This document shows positions 32,691 through 40,907 of a DNA stretch of 64,000 nucleotides, in pieces. Positions within the stretch are counted from its first letter, which is position 1. Every line of letters starts with the position of its first letter. The stretch covers positions 5,242,001 through 5,306,000 of the forward strand of contig NZ_JARUBO010000005.1 of the NCBI RefSeq assembly GCF_029626235.1. Reading direction: 5' to 3'. Source of the DNA: Micromonospora sp. WMMD1120 (GTDB lineage: Bacteria > Actinomycetota > Actinomycetes > Mycobacteriales > Micromonosporaceae). The translations under genes and the position numbers were made by a program. The notes below the pieces were generated by a model. That model saw only the letters and a list, made by a program, of their open reading frames with translations. It did not search any database and was not told the origin of the DNA.

Positions 32691-33833
32691 ATGTTCGGAC
32701 AGACCGGCACGAGCACGAGCACACCACCAACCACCGATCGGGGCCTGGAGGACCTCGACGCGGCGGCGCTGGCGTACGCGGCCCGGATCGAAGGGCTGCC
32801 GCCGGAGCGGCGCGGGGAGGCCCGCGACGACCTGGTGCGGTTCGCACTGCCGTTCGCCGGACGGCTGGCCCGCCGCTACCGGGGGCGGGGCGAGCCCTTG
32901 GAGGACCTGGAGCAGGTGGCCCGGTTGGGCCTGGTCAACGCGGTCGACCGCTATGACCCGGAACGGGGCTCCTTCACCGCGTACGCCGCGATCACGATCG
33001 TCGGCGAGATCAAACGCCACTTCCGGGACCGGACCTGGGGCGTGCACGTGCCCCGGCGGTTGCGGGACCTGATCCTCGAGGTGGGGCAGGCCACCGCCGC
33101 CCTGACCAGCGAGCTGTCCCGGGCCCCGTCGGTGGCCGAGCTGTCGGCCCGGCTGGAGACCCCGGAGGAGGAGATCCTCGCCGCGCTGGAGTCGGCGGCC
33201 GGCTACAGCCCGGCCTCGCTGAACGCTCCGGTGGGTGGGGAGAGCTCCGCCGAGTTCGGGGACCTGGTCGGCGAGTCGGACAACGCGCTCGAGTCGGTCG
33301 ACGACCGGGTCACGGTGAGCGGTCTGCTGCACCGACTGCCCTGGCGGGAGCGGCGCATCCTGGCGATGCGCTTCTACGGCAACCAGACCCAGGCGGAGAT
33401 CGCCGCCCGGTTCGGCATCTCGCAGATGCACGTGTCCCGGCTGCTGTCGAGGGCGCTCACCTGGCTGCGTCAGGCGATGCTCGCCGACGCGCCGCCGCCC
33501 TGGCAGAACGGCGCCGCCGAGCCCGACCCGGGCAAGACCCGCATCTCGGTCAAGCAGAACGGCGAGTCGGTGGTGGTCGAGGTCGGCGGCGAGATCGACC
33601 GCGACGGCGCGGACCAACTGCGCCGGGCCATGCTGGAGGCGGTCACCGGCCAGCCCAGCGAGGTGGTCGTCGACCTGGTCGGCGCGGGCGGCTTCGACGC
33701 CGGGGGGATCGCCGCGCTGATGGCCGGTCGGGACGCGGCGGAGCGCACCGGGGTGCCGCTGCGGCTGACCCGGGTCCAGCCCGCTGTGCGCCGCTCGCTC
33801 ACCGCCGCCGGTCTCGCTCCGGCCCGGGACTGA
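32691..33833 (+). CDS. SigB/SigF/SigG-family sigma factor fused to a STAS domain
   Basis: 380 residues. Sigma region 2 spans about 46-115 (LPFAGRLARRYRGRGEPLEDLEQVARLGLVNAVDRYDPERGSFTAYA), region 3 about 120-195, and region 4 about 208-262 with the HTH QAEIAARFGISQMHVSRLLSRAL. These match general-stress group 3 sigma factors. After a Pro-rich linker (266-280), residues 283-375 form a STAS (anti-anti-sigma) domain (VVVEVGGEIDRDGADQLRRAM). The usual DSSG phosphorylation loop reads FDAGG at 335-339, so the phospho-Ser is missing. ATG 32691 follows GAGGGAGG. A STAS-HATPase fusion lies 2.2 kb away. Confidence 0.9.
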   Translation: MFGQTGTSTSTPPTTDRGLEDLDAAALAYAARIEGLPPERRGEARDDLVRFALPFAGRLARRYRGRGEPLEDLEQVARLGLVNAVDRYDPERGSFTAYAAITIVGEIKRHFRDRTWGVHVPRRLRDLILEVGQATAALTSELSRAPSVAELSARLETPEEEILAALESAAGYSPASLNAPVGGESSAEFGDLVGESDNALESVDDRVTVSGLLHRLPWRERRILAMRFYGNQTQAEIAARFGISQMHVSRLLSRALTWLRQAMLADAPPPWQNGAAEPDPGKTRISVKQNGESVVVEVGGEIDRDGADQLRRAMLEAVTGQPSEVVVDLVGAGGFDAGGIAALMAGRDAAERTGVPLRLTRVQPAVRRSLTAAGLAPARD

Positions 33834-33843
33834 CACCGCCGCG

Positions 33844-33900
33844 GACGTACCCCACGAAGGGCCGGCGCCCACCGGGTGCCGGCCCTTCGTGGGGTACGTC
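33844..33900. terminator. Bidirectional terminator between sigma-STAS and ctaD
   Basis: Perfect 23-bp arms (GACGTACCCCACGAAGGGCC... from 33844 and the complement ending at 33900), with the loop closing further through CCC/GGG to 3 nt. It fills the 69-bp gap between convergent stops at 33833 and 33903. Confidence 0.85.
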
Positions 33901-33902
33901 GG

Positions 33903-35894
33903 TCAGCGGTCCTCGGTGCCGCCCTCGCCGTGTGGGTGCCGCCAACGCTCGTGCGGCTTCGGGGCGTCCTCGGCGTCCTCGGGTGGGTCGCTCTGCTCGA
34001 AGCTCGGCCGGCGGACGCCCTCGGGCTCCGGCACGTCCACCGGTCGGGCGCCGGAGCGCGGCGCCGGCTGGTAGTCGGTGGCCTCGCGCGCGCCGTGCGC
34101 GCCCTCGGCGGACGGCGACTCCGGGACGTGGTGCTCCATCCGCAGCTCGTCGGCGAACTGCTGCGGCGGCTTGGTGGTGCGCTGCGGCAGGTCACGGCCC
34201 AGGTCGGCGACGAGCGGGCCGTACTTCAGGTCGAAGGCGGGCCGCTCGGAGCGGATACGGGGCATCTGGTCGAAGTTGCGCAGCGGCGGCGGGCAGCTGG
34301 TGGCCCACTCGAGGGAGTTGCCGAAGCCCCACGGGTCGTCCACCGTCACCACCGCCCCGTAGCGCCAGGACTTCCAGGCGTTGTAGATGAAGAAGAGCGT
34401 GGACATGCCGAGGATGAACGCGAAGATCGTGGAGATCGTGTTCAGCGTGGTGAACCCGTCGGTCGGCAGGTAGTCGGCGTACCGGCGGGGCATGCCCTCG
34501 CTGCCCAGCCAGTGGTGCACCAGGAACGTCCCGTGGAAGCCGATGAACATGGTCCAGAAGTGCGCCTTGCCGAGCCGTTCGTCGAGCAGCCTCCCGGTCA
34601 TCTTGGGCCACCAGAAGTAGTAGCCGCCGAAGAGGGCGAAGACCACGGTGCCGAACACCACGTAGTGGAAGTGCGCCACCACGAAGTAGGTGTCGTGGGT
34701 GTGGAAGTCGACCGGCGGGCTGGCCAGCAGTACGCCGGTGAGGCCACCGAGCAGGAAGGTGACCAGGAAGCCGATGGCGAACAGCATCGGCGTCTCGAAG
34801 GTGAGTTGCCCCTTCCACATGGTGCCGATCCAGTTGAAGAACTTCACCCCGGTCGGCACCGCGATCAGGTAGCTGAGGATGCTGAAGAACGGCAGCAGCA
34901 CCTGGCCGGTGGCGAACATGTGGTGCGCCCAGACCGTCATGGACAGCACGGTGATGGCGATGGTGGCCAGCACCAGACCGGTGTAGCCGAAGATCGGCTT
35001 ACGGGCGAACACCGGGATGATCTCGGTGATGATGCCGAAGAAGGGCAACGCGATGATGTAGACCTCGGGGTGGCCGAAGAACCAGAACAGGTGCTGCCAG
35101 AGCATCGGACCGCCGGTGGCCGGGTCGTAGACGTGCGCGTTGAGCAACCGGTCGGCCGAGAGCGCCAGCAGCGCGGCGGCCAGCAGCGGAAAGACCAGGA
35201 TCACCAGCACGCTGGTGAACAGCATGTTCCAGGTGAAGATCGGCATCCGGAACATGGTCATCCCGGGCGCGCGCAGGGTGAGGATCGTGGTGATCAGGTT
35301 GACCGCGCCGAGGATGGTGCCGAGACCGGAGACGACAAGGCCGACGATCCACAGGTTCGCGCCCACACCGGGGGAGTGCTCGACGCTGCTCAGCGGGTTG
35401 TAGGCGGTCCAGCCGAAGTCCGCGGACCCGCCCGGGACGAGGAACCCGCCGACCACCATGAGCCCGCCGAACAGGTACAGCCAGTAGGCGAGCGCGTTGA
35501 GGCGGGGGAACGACACGTCCGGCGCGCCGATCTGGATCGGAACGATGAAGTTGGCGAACCCGAACGCCGCCGGCGTGGCGAACAACAGCAGCATCACCGC
35601 GCCGTGCGAGGTGAAGAGCTGGTTGTACTGCTCGGAGGAGAGGAACTGCAGCCCCGGGCGGGCCAACTCGCCCCGGATCAGCATCGCCTCCAGGCCGGCC
35701 AGCAGGAAGAACCCGAAGGACGTCAGCAGGTACAGCAGGCCGATCTGCTTGTGGTCGGTCGTGGCGAGGAACTTGATCAGCGAGTTCCCGGGGACCGGTG
35801 TGCGTACCGCTCCCGGGAAGCCCCCGAAGCGGGCCGGTGCCAGGATCGCCGGACCTCGATCGCGACCGGGTTCCGTGGTTACCCGCTTGGGCAT
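33903..35894 (-). CDS. ctaD: Cytochrome c oxidase subunit I
   Basis: A 663-residue haem-copper oxidase subunit with 12 transmembrane helices. It reduces oxygen at the haem a3-CuB centre. Ligand regions are present: SHGAVM (haem a), the HPEVYI cross-linked His-Tyr with proton-channel Glu, VWAHHMF (CuB), and [13 protein letters not shown] (haem a3/a). Residues from about 562 on are a 102-residue hydrophilic, Pro/Glu/Arg-rich extension beyond the usual length (about 560-580). No ctaC, ctaE or ctaF lies nearby, so this is an orphan, probably additional, ctaD copy. Confidence 0.95.
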   Translation of the reverse strand: MPKRVTTEPGRDRGPAILAPARFGGFPGAVRTPVPGNSLIKFLATTDHKQIGLLYLLTSFGFFLLAGLEAMLIRGELARPGLQFLSSEQYNQLFTSHGAVMLLLFATPAAFGFANFIVPIQIGAPDVSFPRLNALAYWLYLFGGLMVVGGFLVPGGSADFGWTAYNPLSSVEHSPGVGANLWIVGLVVSGLGTILGAVNLITTILTLRAPGMTMFRMPIFTWNMLFTSVLVILVFPLLAAALLALSADRLLNAHVYDPATGGPMLWQHLFWFFGHPEVYIIALPFFGIITEIIPVFARKPIFGYTGLVLATIAITVLSMTVWAHHMFATGQVLLPFFSILSYLIAVPTGVKFFNWIGTMWKGQLTFETPMLFAIGFLVTFLLGGLTGVLLASPPVDFHTHDTYFVVAHFHYVVFGTVVFALFGGYYFWWPKMTGRLLDERLGKAHFWTMFIGFHGTFLVHHWLGSEGMPRRYADYLPTDGFTTLNTISTIFAFILGMSTLFFIYNAWKSWRYGAVVTVDDPWGFGNSLEWATSCPPPLRNFDQMPRIRSERPAFDLKYGPLVADLGRDLPQRTTKPPQQFADELRMEHHVPESPSAEGAHGAREATDYQPAPRSGARPVDVPEPEGVRRPSFEQSDPPEDAEDAPKPHERWRHPHGEGGTEDR

Positions 35895-36018
35895 GGCTGC
35901 TCACCCCGTCGTGACGGCAAAGGGACGGGCGTGCCTACCCGACCCTCGCACCATGTAACCAGGCGAGAGCGGTAATTTCGGGCAGATCGCTGGTACCGGG
36001 AGTGATCGCCTCGAACGA

Positions 36019-36747
36019 TCAGGTTGCCGGCAGCATCGCCCAGACCGCCTTGCCCCGGCCGGCGGGAACGCTGCCCCACCGTTGGGCCAACTCGCGGACC
36101 AGCAGCAACCCACGCCCACCCTCGGCGTGCAGGCCCCTGCCGCTCTCCCGGGCCTCGGCGCTGCTGCCGTCCACCACGGCGAGGTGCAGGTACGGCCGGC
36201 GCAGCGTGACGGTGACCTGCATCGGGGTGCCGGCGTGCCGCACCACGTTGCCGACCAGTTCGCTGAGCACCAGGGCGGCCGGTCCCGACGCCTCGGGCAG
36301 GTTCCACCGCGCGCACGCGTCGGTGACCAGCTCGCGGGCGCGCCGGCAGGCCCCGGCCACCGGCTCCAGCCGGGCCCGCATCCGCAGCGTCGACATCGCC
36401 CCGGCCAGCCGGGTCGCCTCCGCGCAGTCCGCGGACACCGGGACCACCCGGCAGGTGGTCGACTCCGCCAGCCAGCGTTGCGCGACCGGCGACGGGGAGC
36501 ACAGCAGCACCGGCACCGCCGGCCACTCCTCGGCCCGCCGCGCCGTCGCGGCGAACACGGACAGCGCCAGCCGATCCTCCACACTGACCCCGGCCAGGTC
36601 CACCACCAGCGCCTCCGGCTGGTCGACGAGCGCGTCGTTGAGCGCCGTGTGCACCGAGCGCATGGTGCCCAGGTGCAGCGCGCCGGCGAGACGGACGACC
36701 GCCACCGGTGCCGTGGTGCGCACCTCGCAGGTGATCCCGCTCGACAT
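36019..36747 (-). CDS. STAS-HATPase fusion, anti-sigma factor-like regulator
   Basis: 242 residues. Residues 1-105 form a STAS-like domain (VAVVRLAGALHLGTMRSVHTALNDAL, ALVVDLAGVSVEDRLALSVFA); the phospho-Ser loop is replaced by VEDRLAL. Residues 120-240 form a GHKL serine-kinase domain of the SpoIIAB/RsbW group, with N-box LSELVGNVVRHAG (Glu and Asn kept), G1-like VVDGSS at 191-196 and G2 GGRGLLLVRELAQRWG at 210-225. It should bind ATP and sequester a sigma factor or phosphorylate a STAS partner. The sigma-STAS gene across ctaD is an obvious candidate partner (inference). Confidence 0.85.
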   Translation of the reverse strand: MSSGITCEVRTTAPVAVVRLAGALHLGTMRSVHTALNDALVDQPEALVVDLAGVSVEDRLALSVFAATARRAEEWPAVPVLLCSPSPVAQRWLAESTTCRVVPVSADCAEATRLAGAMSTLRMRARLEPVAGACRRARELVTDACARWNLPEASGPAALVLSELVGNVVRHAGTPMQVTVTLRRPYLHLAVVDGSSAEARESGRGLHAEGGRGLLLVRELAQRWGSVPAGRGKAVWAMLPAT

Positions 36748-36891
36748 CGCCGCCTCACCTCGCCGCTGGGTCGGGACCCGCCAACTACCCAGGGCCCCAC
36801 CCGGCGAAACCGCATCATCGGCAAGGCGACGCAGGTCACGTCACGTGTCGGGCCGTCACCCGGTCGCCGGCGGGGCCGCCCGCCCGCCCGG

Positions 36892-37350
36892 TCAGCGGCG
36901 GGGGCGGCCGGCCAGCAGCCCCAACGCGATCATGCCGAGCCCGAGGCCCAGGTGCAGCCAGTTGTCGGCGTCGTTGACCGGCAGCACGTTCGCGCCGGTG
37001 TCGTGGTCCACCGCCAGCCCGTACAGCCAGAGCACCAGGTAGACGGCGCCGCCGCCGACCAGGAACGTCCGGGCGCCGGTGACAGTGCGGGCCAACGCCA
37101 GCCCCGCCACCCCGAACGCGAGGTGCACCAGGTTGTGCAGCACCGACACCTGGAAGACACCGAACAGGTACGCGCCCGAGTCGTGGCCGGCGACGCGCAG
37201 CGAGCCGAACCCGCTGGTGATCCCCGGTACGAAACCGAGCACACCGACGAGCAGGAACACCACCCCCACCGTCGCCGCCGCCCGACGGACCGGCGGCCTG
37301 CCGTCGGCCGGGTTGGGCCGGGCCCGGGAGTGCGCCATCGGTCCGACCAT
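36892..37350 (-). CDS. DUF4383 membrane protein
   Basis: A 152-residue membrane protein with four helices: AAATVGVVFLLVGVLGFVPG, YLFGVFQVSVLHNLVHLAFGVAGLALA, FLVGGGAVYLVLWLYGLAV and WLHLGLGLGMIALGLLAG. The VLHNLVHLAFGVAGL core and DNWLHLGLG are typical of DUF4383. ATG 37350 is chosen because GAGGAG lies 6 nt upstream; a second ATG at 37338 is possible. Unknown function. It lies 100 bp downstream of the GT4 gene on the same strand. Confidence 0.85.
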   Translation of the reverse strand: MVGPMAHSRARPNPADGRPPVRRAAATVGVVFLLVGVLGFVPGITSGFGSLRVAGHDSGAYLFGVFQVSVLHNLVHLAFGVAGLALARTVTGARTFLVGGGAVYLVLWLYGLAVDHDTGANVLPVNDADNWLHLGLGLGMIALGLLAGRPRR

Positions 37351-37451
37351 CACCGGCTCCTCGTTGCGCGGCGGGCATGAGCGTTGCCGCCTACCCGTTG
37401 CCGAAGCCGACAAACCGCCGCCGCGGCGCAGGCCCGCAGCAGTCTGGGCGC

Positions 37452-38609
37452 TCAGGCCGGCAGCAGCCGCGGCGTGCTGGCCAGGTGCCGGACCCGCTCG
37501 TACAGCTCGACGTAGCGCTCGGCCATCACCGCGGGGGTGAAGCGCTCCGCGGCCACCCGCCGGCACTCGTCCGGGTCGAGCGGATCGGCGGCGAGAACCA
37601 GGTCGCCCAACTCCTCCTCGTCGGCGGTGAGCAGCCCGGTCCGGCCGTGTTCGATCAGCTCCGGAAGGCAACCCCGGGCGGTGGCGACCACCGGCGTGCC
37701 CAGGGCCAGCGACTCGACCACCGCCGTCCCGCCGGGCTCCTCCCAGCGCAGCGGGAACAGCGACGCGCGGGCGCTGGCGAGCAGGTCGTCGCGCTCCTGG
37801 CCGGCCACGGTGCCGACCCAGCGGACCAGATCACCGTCGACGTGCGGCGCCACCTCGTCGAGGAAGAAGCGCACGTCCGGGTTCTGCCGGGCCTCGTCAC
37901 CGGCCGCCGCGAGGTCGGCCGGACGATGGTACGGCCCGACCGGGCCGGCCAGCACCAGCGGGAACCCGACGCGACGCGCGAGCCGCGCGCCCACGTCCTG
38001 CCCCTTCCCGGGGTTGATCCGACCGAGGATGAGCACGTGCTCGCCCTTCTCCGTTCGGGGCCGGCGGTCGGCGTCGACGGCGAGCGGGGTGGACAGGTGG
38101 ACGTGGCCGACCGAGTGTTCCCGCAACGCCAACGGGGCGCGGGCCAGCTGCGACGCGGAGACGCCGTTGACCCGGACCCGGTCGCCACCGTCCAGGTCGC
38201 CGTAGAGGGCCGGATGCTTGGCGAGGTCCCAGTGCAGGGTGTGCAGGGTCGGCGGCCCGGACGGTCCCATCGCGGTGAGGGTGGCCAGCCCGACCGCCTC
38301 GACGTGGTCGTGCACCAGGTCGATGTCGTCGCGGGAGCGCAGCTCGCGGACCACGCCGGCCAGGTGCGCCTGGGCGATCCCGCAGACCTGGTTGTACGGC
38401 CGCTGCAACGCGGCGAACTGCCCGTCGGCGAAGACCGACACCCGCTCGTCCACCGGCAGGGTGCTGCTCTCGACCGAGGCGAGCACCACCCGTACGCCCA
38501 GTCGACGCAGCTCCGGCACCAGCGTGGCGATCACGTTCTCGATGCCGCCGTACCCCGGTGGGGGGACGGACAGCCACGGACCGGCGTTCATCAGCACGGT
38601 GAGGCTCAT
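37452..38609 (-). CDS. Glycosyltransferase family 4
   Basis: A 385-residue GT-B retaining glycosyltransferase. The N-terminal Rossmann domain has PPPGYGGIENVIATLVPELRRLGVRVVLAS and IDLVHDHVEAVGLATLT. The nucleotide-sugar domain has HVLILGRINPGKGQDVGARLARR and the EX7E-type motif EEPGGTAVVESLALGTPVVATARGCLPELIEHGRTGLL near residue 295. The opening resembles the family 4 enzymes that build glycogen-like or mannosylated small products; acceptor unknown. It is followed by gpgS upstream on the same strand (79 bp), suggesting a shared transcript. Confidence 0.88.
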   Translation of the reverse strand: MSLTVLMNAGPWLSVPPPGYGGIENVIATLVPELRRLGVRVVLASVESSTLPVDERVSVFADGQFAALQRPYNQVCGIAQAHLAGVVRELRSRDDIDLVHDHVEAVGLATLTAMGPSGPPTLHTLHWDLAKHPALYGDLDGGDRVRVNGVSASQLARAPLALREHSVGHVHLSTPLAVDADRRPRTEKGEHVLILGRINPGKGQDVGARLARRVGFPLVLAGPVGPYHRPADLAAAGDEARQNPDVRFFLDEVAPHVDGDLVRWVGTVAGQERDDLLASARASLFPLRWEEPGGTAVVESLALGTPVVATARGCLPELIEHGRTGLLTADEEELGDLVLAADPLDPDECRRVAAERFTPAVMAERYVELYERVRHLASTPRLLPA

Positions 38610-38688
38610 CGGCCCCGTCCCTTCCTCGCGCTCACGGCACTTCCGGTTCGCGACTGCGGGGCTCGCAGGATCGGCTCACTCCTCGCGC

Positions 38689-39705
38689 TCACGCGGCGGC
38701 CACCCGGCGGCGGGGCACCCGGTGGCGCAGCTCGGCCAGGGGTGGGCGCTCCTCGATGGAAACGTCGCTGACCACGATCTCGCGGTCGAGGTTGGGCAAC
38801 GTGTCGGAGCCGCCACGCCGGAACTGGGTCAGCAACGCCTCCGGCACCGTGCCGGGAGTGGCCCAGCCGCGCCGCTGCAACCGTGACCAGGCGGTCAGCA
38901 TGATCTGCGCGGACATCCGGCCGAGGGCCGCGGTGTCCTGGTGCCGGTGCTTGCGCTCACCGAGGTCGACCTGCGCCAGCGCGTCCAAGCCGACCAGGTC
39001 GAGCAGGTCGATCATCATGGCCGTCTCCACCCCGTACCCGGAGACGAACGGCACCCGGGCCAGCACGTCGCGGCGGCCCGCGTACTCGCCGGCCAGCGGC
39101 TGCACGAAGCCGGCCAGCTCGGGCCAGAAGAGGTTGAGCAGCGGTCGGGCCATCAACTCGGTCACCCGGCCCCCGCCGTCCTGCTCCACGGTGGCGGCGC
39201 CCACCAGGGGCCGGTGGTAGAAGCCCTTCACGAAGTCGACGGAGGGGTCGGTCAGCAGCGGCCCGAGCAGGCCGCTCACGAAGTGCGGCCGGAACTCCCG
39301 CAGGTCGGCGTCGATGAACGCCACCACGTCGCCCTCGGCCGCGGCCAGGCCCGCCCAGAGTGCGTCACCCTTGCCGGTGAGCTGGGGGAGCCCCCGGGTC
39401 ATCGCGTCCTGGCTGACCACCTCGGCGCCGGCGGCCCGGGCCACCTGCGCCGTCCGGTCGGTCGACCGGGAATCCACCACGATCAGCTCGTCGACCAGGG
39501 CGACCCGGTCCATCAGGTGCTCCCGGATCGTCGACACGATCGCGCCGACGGTGGCCTCCTCGTTGCGCGCGGGCAGCACCACGCTGACCCGGGTGTCCCC
39601 CTTGGCCCGCATCAGCCGACGGGTCGGCCAGTCCGCCGCCGCCGTCGTCCGGTACGTGGCCCACGCCTCCACCACCGGTGACACGCTCGATGTCATATCC
39701 CGCAC
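38689..39705 (-). CDS. gpgS: Glucosyl-3-phosphoglycerate synthase
   Basis: A 338-residue GT81-type GT-A enzyme that transfers glucose from NDP-glucose to 3-phosphoglycerate, the first step of glucosylglycerate and, in mycobacteria, methylglucose lipopolysaccharide synthesis. Seen are VVLPARNEEATVGAIV, ELIVVDSRSTDRTAQVARAAGAEVV, the DxD-like FIDADLREF, LAGEYAGRRDVL, SGYGVETAMMIDLL and ERKHRHQDTAALGRMS, all characteristic of GpgS. GTG 39705 is chosen because GGAGGAG lies 5 nt upstream; the longer frame has no such site. No gpgP phosphatase is nearby. Confidence 0.9.
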   Translation of the reverse strand: MRDMTSSVSPVVEAWATYRTTAAADWPTRRLMRAKGDTRVSVVLPARNEEATVGAIVSTIREHLMDRVALVDELIVVDSRSTDRTAQVARAAGAEVVSQDAMTRGLPQLTGKGDALWAGLAAAEGDVVAFIDADLREFRPHFVSGLLGPLLTDPSVDFVKGFYHRPLVGAATVEQDGGGRVTELMARPLLNLFWPELAGFVQPLAGEYAGRRDVLARVPFVSGYGVETAMMIDLLDLVGLDALAQVDLGERKHRHQDTAALGRMSAQIMLTAWSRLQRRGWATPGTVPEALLTQFRRGGSDTLPNLDREIVVSDVSIEERPPLAELRHRVPRRRVAAA

Positions 39706-39737
39706 GGGCACTCCTCCGTTCGTGCGTGGAAAATCCG

Positions 39738-39756
39738 GGATGGGTTTTTCCCATCC
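39738..39756 (-). promoter_or_regulatory. Leader hairpin upstream of gpgS
   Basis: A perfect 7-bp stem GGATGGG/CCCATCC with a five-base A/T loop, 33 nt upstream of the GTG start on the minus strand, in the 194-bp divergent region. It could be a leader hairpin or an operator; nothing else decides this. Confidence 0.35.
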
Positions 39757-39899
39757 ACGGTCACGCGCTAACCGCATTCTCGGCAACAGCTTGATCACAG
39801 AGGTGACGACAATGCGTTCCCGGGGCATGAACGTTTGATTGCGCACACCTCAGGGGACTGCCCCCCAGCGCACATGAAAAGTCTTCGAAGGGGTGTCGG

Positions 39900-40907
39900 A
39901 TGCGGAAATGCCGGGTGGGGCTCGTCGGAGCCGGTGGGGTGGCACAGCGACACGCGCGGGTGTTGACCGGTTTCGACGACGTGGAACTGGTCGGGGTCAC
40001 CGACGTCGTGCCGGAGGCGGCGGCCGCGATGGTCGCCGAGCACGGCGGGCAGGCGTACGCCGACGTCGCCGCGCTGCTGGCCGCCGGACCGGACGCGGTC
40101 TACGTCTGTGTGCCACCCTTCGCGCACGGCCCCACCGAGGAGGCGGTGATCGACGCCGGGGTGCCGATGTTCGTGGAGAAACCCGTCGCGGTGGACCTGG
40201 CGACCGCGGAGCGGATCGCCGACCTGGTCGCCCGGCGCGGGCTGCGCACCGCGGTCGGCCACCACTGGCGTTACTCGCGGGTGCTCGACGAGGCCCGCGC
40301 CCTGCTCGCCGACCGTCCGGTGCGGATGGTCAGCGGCGCCTGGCTGGACAAGGTGCCCCCGGTGCCCTGGTGGTCGCGGCGGGACCGCTCCGGCGGCCCG
40401 GTCGTCGAGCAGGCCGCCCACGTGCTCGACCTGATCCGCGTTCTGGCCGGTGAGGTGACCGAGGTGACCGCGTACGGCGACGGCACCCCGCCGCCGGTCG
40501 ACGGCGCGGACATCGACTCGGTGACCACCGCCGTGCTGCGCTTCGCCGACGGCGCGGTCGGCACCCTCGGCGCGGCCTGCGTGCTCGGCTGGAAGCACCG
40601 TGCCGGCCTGGAGATCCTCGCCGACGGGCTGGCGCTCGCGATCACCGAGGAGGGGCTGACGATCCGCGACACCGACGGCGAACGGCACGTTCCCGCCGAC
40701 CCGGACGCTGCCCGGGTGGCGGTGGACCGCGCGTTCGTCGACGCCGTCCGGGGCGTCGGCGACGACGTCCGCGTCCCGTACGCCGAGGCCCTCGCGACCC
40801 AGCGGCTGGCCCTCGCGGTGGCCGACTCGGCGCGCACCGGCACGACGGTGCGACTCGCCACCACCGCGCCGACGGTGCTCCGCACGGGGGTGACTGTCGA
40901 TGCGTGA
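39900..40907 (+). CDS. Gfo/Idh/MocA family oxidoreductase
   Basis: A 335-residue NAD(P)-dependent dehydrogenase of the myo-inositol/glucose-fructose family. The Rossmann motif is VGLVGAGGVAQRHARVL at residues 5-21, the EKP motif (FVEKPVAVDLATAERI) near 95, and GHHWRYS near 120. The substrate-domain segment GPVVEQAAHVLDLIRVLAGEV includes the conserved His. ATG 39900 follows GAAGGGGTG. It overlaps the next gene by 8 nt, so the two form an operon, divergent from gpgS. Likely acts on a sugar or cyclitol. Confidence 0.88.
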   Translation: MRKCRVGLVGAGGVAQRHARVLTGFDDVELVGVTDVVPEAAAAMVAEHGGQAYADVAALLAAGPDAVYVCVPPFAHGPTEEAVIDAGVPMFVEKPVAVDLATAERIADLVARRGLRTAVGHHWRYSRVLDEARALLADRPVRMVSGAWLDKVPPVPWWSRRDRSGGPVVEQAAHVLDLIRVLAGEVTEVTAYGDGTPPPVDGADIDSVTTAVLRFADGAVGTLGAACVLGWKHRAGLEILADGLALAITEEGLTIRDTDGERHVPADPDAARVAVDRAFVDAVRGVGDDVRVPYAEALATQRLALAVADSARTGTTVRLATTAPTVLRTGVTVDA

